A DNA stretch of 39,755 nt. Source: a virus. Shown here piece after piece: positions 39,276-39,755 of the stretch. The stretch spans positions 1 to 39,755 of IMG/VR virus record IMGVR_UViG_3300035181_001567. The stretch is one strand, 5' to 3'. The position numbers and the translations under genes were made by a program. Numbering within the stretch: position 1 is the first letter of the stretch; every line of letters starts with the position of its first letter. A model generated the notes under the pieces. It was not told the origin of the DNA and ran no database searches. It was given only the letters and a program-made list of their open reading frames with translations.

Positions 39276-39307
39276 CCCGGGGCATTATCCGTGCATAATG
39301 CCCCGGG
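39276..39307 (-). promoter_or_regulatory. Palindromic element, copy H (perfect 13-bp arms)
   Basis: CCCGGGGCATTAT (39276-39288) and ATAATGCCCCGGG (39295-39307) are perfect inverted arms over six bases. Minus reading gives CGGATAATG with GATAAT as a -10-like hexamer about 40 bases before the ATG at 39244. The -35 position does not match TTGACA. It lies just after the capsid stop and could also weakly end the capsid transcript. Confidence 0.7.
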
Positions 39308-39314
39308 CGCTCAT

Positions 39315-39755
39315 TTAAGCCTTGAGAACGCCCTGCAAAGAGCGGTTGCAGCAAACAAGCTGGCCCATCCACAGAATCGGCACGACGGCAGCATCCTGGT
39401 TGTAGGGCTTCATCTCGTCCATGACCTGCATGTCCGCATCCTTGTGCACAACCAGCTCCATATAGTCCGTATTCAGGAAGTACATATGGGCGTTGGGGAT
39501 GCCGCTGCCACCGTCGAAAATCACATCGGCCTTTTTGTACTTCAGGGACACGAAACCGCCGGAAGCGCTAGTACCGTCGCCGGTGTACCGCTTGATCGAG
39601 GTCTGCGACTGCTCGTAGAAAGTGAAGTAGTCGTTAGACGCGACGATCAGGTCAGGCTGGTCGTCACCACGGATCAGGCTCAACCACAGCGGCAGCATGA
39701 GCGATTCCATCGTAGTGCCGGAAGGTACAATCGCACCGCCACCCTGAATGGGGGC
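39315..39755 (-). CDS. Major capsid protein, C-terminal part (split by the window ends)
   Basis: This piece encodes the C-terminal 146 residues; it is open at the window edge and continues in frame into 1-661. The end (NQDAAVVPILWMGQLVCCNR, then SLQGVLKA) fits the coat C-terminal beta region. Together the gene encodes about 324 residues. The overlap region 39629-39755 is the same as 1-127. Confidence 0.85.
   Translation of the reverse strand, partial: APIQGGGAIVPSGTTMESLMLPLWLSLIRGDDQPDLIVASNDYFTFYEQSQTSIKRYTGDGTSASGGFVSLKYKKADVIFDGGSGIPNAHMYFLNTDYMELVVHKDADMQVMDEMKPYNQDAAVVPILWMGQLVCCNRSLQGVLKA
39629..39755. repeat. Terminal direct repeat, right copy (assembly overlap)
   Basis: It is identical to 1-127. 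See that entry: the sequence lies inside the coat gene and marks where the circle was cut. Confidence 0.95.

Noticed and set aside
1-39755. Temperate lifestyle or phage RNA polymerase
   Set aside because: No integrase, repressor/Cro pair, partition pair or single-subunit RNA polymerase motif was seen in any frame; the lone ParB domain is fused to a methyltransferase.

Overview
The window is the whole genome of a tailed phage, most probably a short-tailed (podovirus-like) virus of a Gram-negative host, opened at an arbitrary point inside the major capsid gene. The first 127 bases recur exactly as the last 127 bases. That length is a common assembler k-mer overlap, so the molecule probably closes into a circle or permuted map of 39,628 bp. 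No integrase, repressor, excisionase or phage RNA polymerase is visible. This points to a lytic phage that uses host RNA polymerase, which fits the several sigma70-like promoters. A lipoprotein with a lipobox and an M15-type endolysin fit a Gram-negative host; the host genus cannot be read from the sequence. No tRNA gene or CRISPR array was seen.

Layout. Minus strand, 1-7995: packaging and head genes, transcribed leftwards from about 8.05 kb: small terminase candidate, a 515-residue protein of unknown role, large terminase, portal, zinc-ribbon protein, scaffold and capsid. Across the circle junction the same strand continues through the capsid end (39315), a 244-residue structural protein, a short proline-rich protein, neck, tail-hub and ejection proteins, a GNAT-like protein, tail appendage proteins and the lysis genes, ending at 26311. 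Plus strand, 8526-26314: early and replication genes, reading rightwards and meeting the lysis genes tail to tail with overlapping stop codons.

The plus-strand arm starts with small unknown proteins and a pair of diverged paralogues (8757 and 11041). It then carries a replication and recombination set: Dda-like helicase, RecB/Cas4-like nuclease with Fe-S cysteines, MazG-like pyrophosphohydrolase, RecA-like ATPase, DUF669-type ssDNA-binding candidate, ParB-methyltransferase fusion, a family A DNA polymerase with a uracil-DNA-glycosylase-like front domain, and a DUF3987-like ATPase. Together these would supply unwinding, synthesis, strand annealing and DNA modification.

The three long intergenic gaps are the most unusual parts. 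The divergent gap at 8.03-8.53 kb holds repeated boxes next to a good promoter. The gap at 9.4-10.1 kb holds a 201-bp imperfect palindrome enclosing 28-bp tandem repeats and a T12 tract, an origin-like arrangement. The gap at 20.6-21.1 kb holds a 121-nt segment that folds into a multi-helix RNA, with G-U pairs that favour the plus strand. A palindromic element, CCCGGG-n-(A/G)TTA-n-ATAA-n-CCCGG, recurs about eight times, mostly just upstream of genes on both arms, and looks like a phage-specific promoter/operator family.
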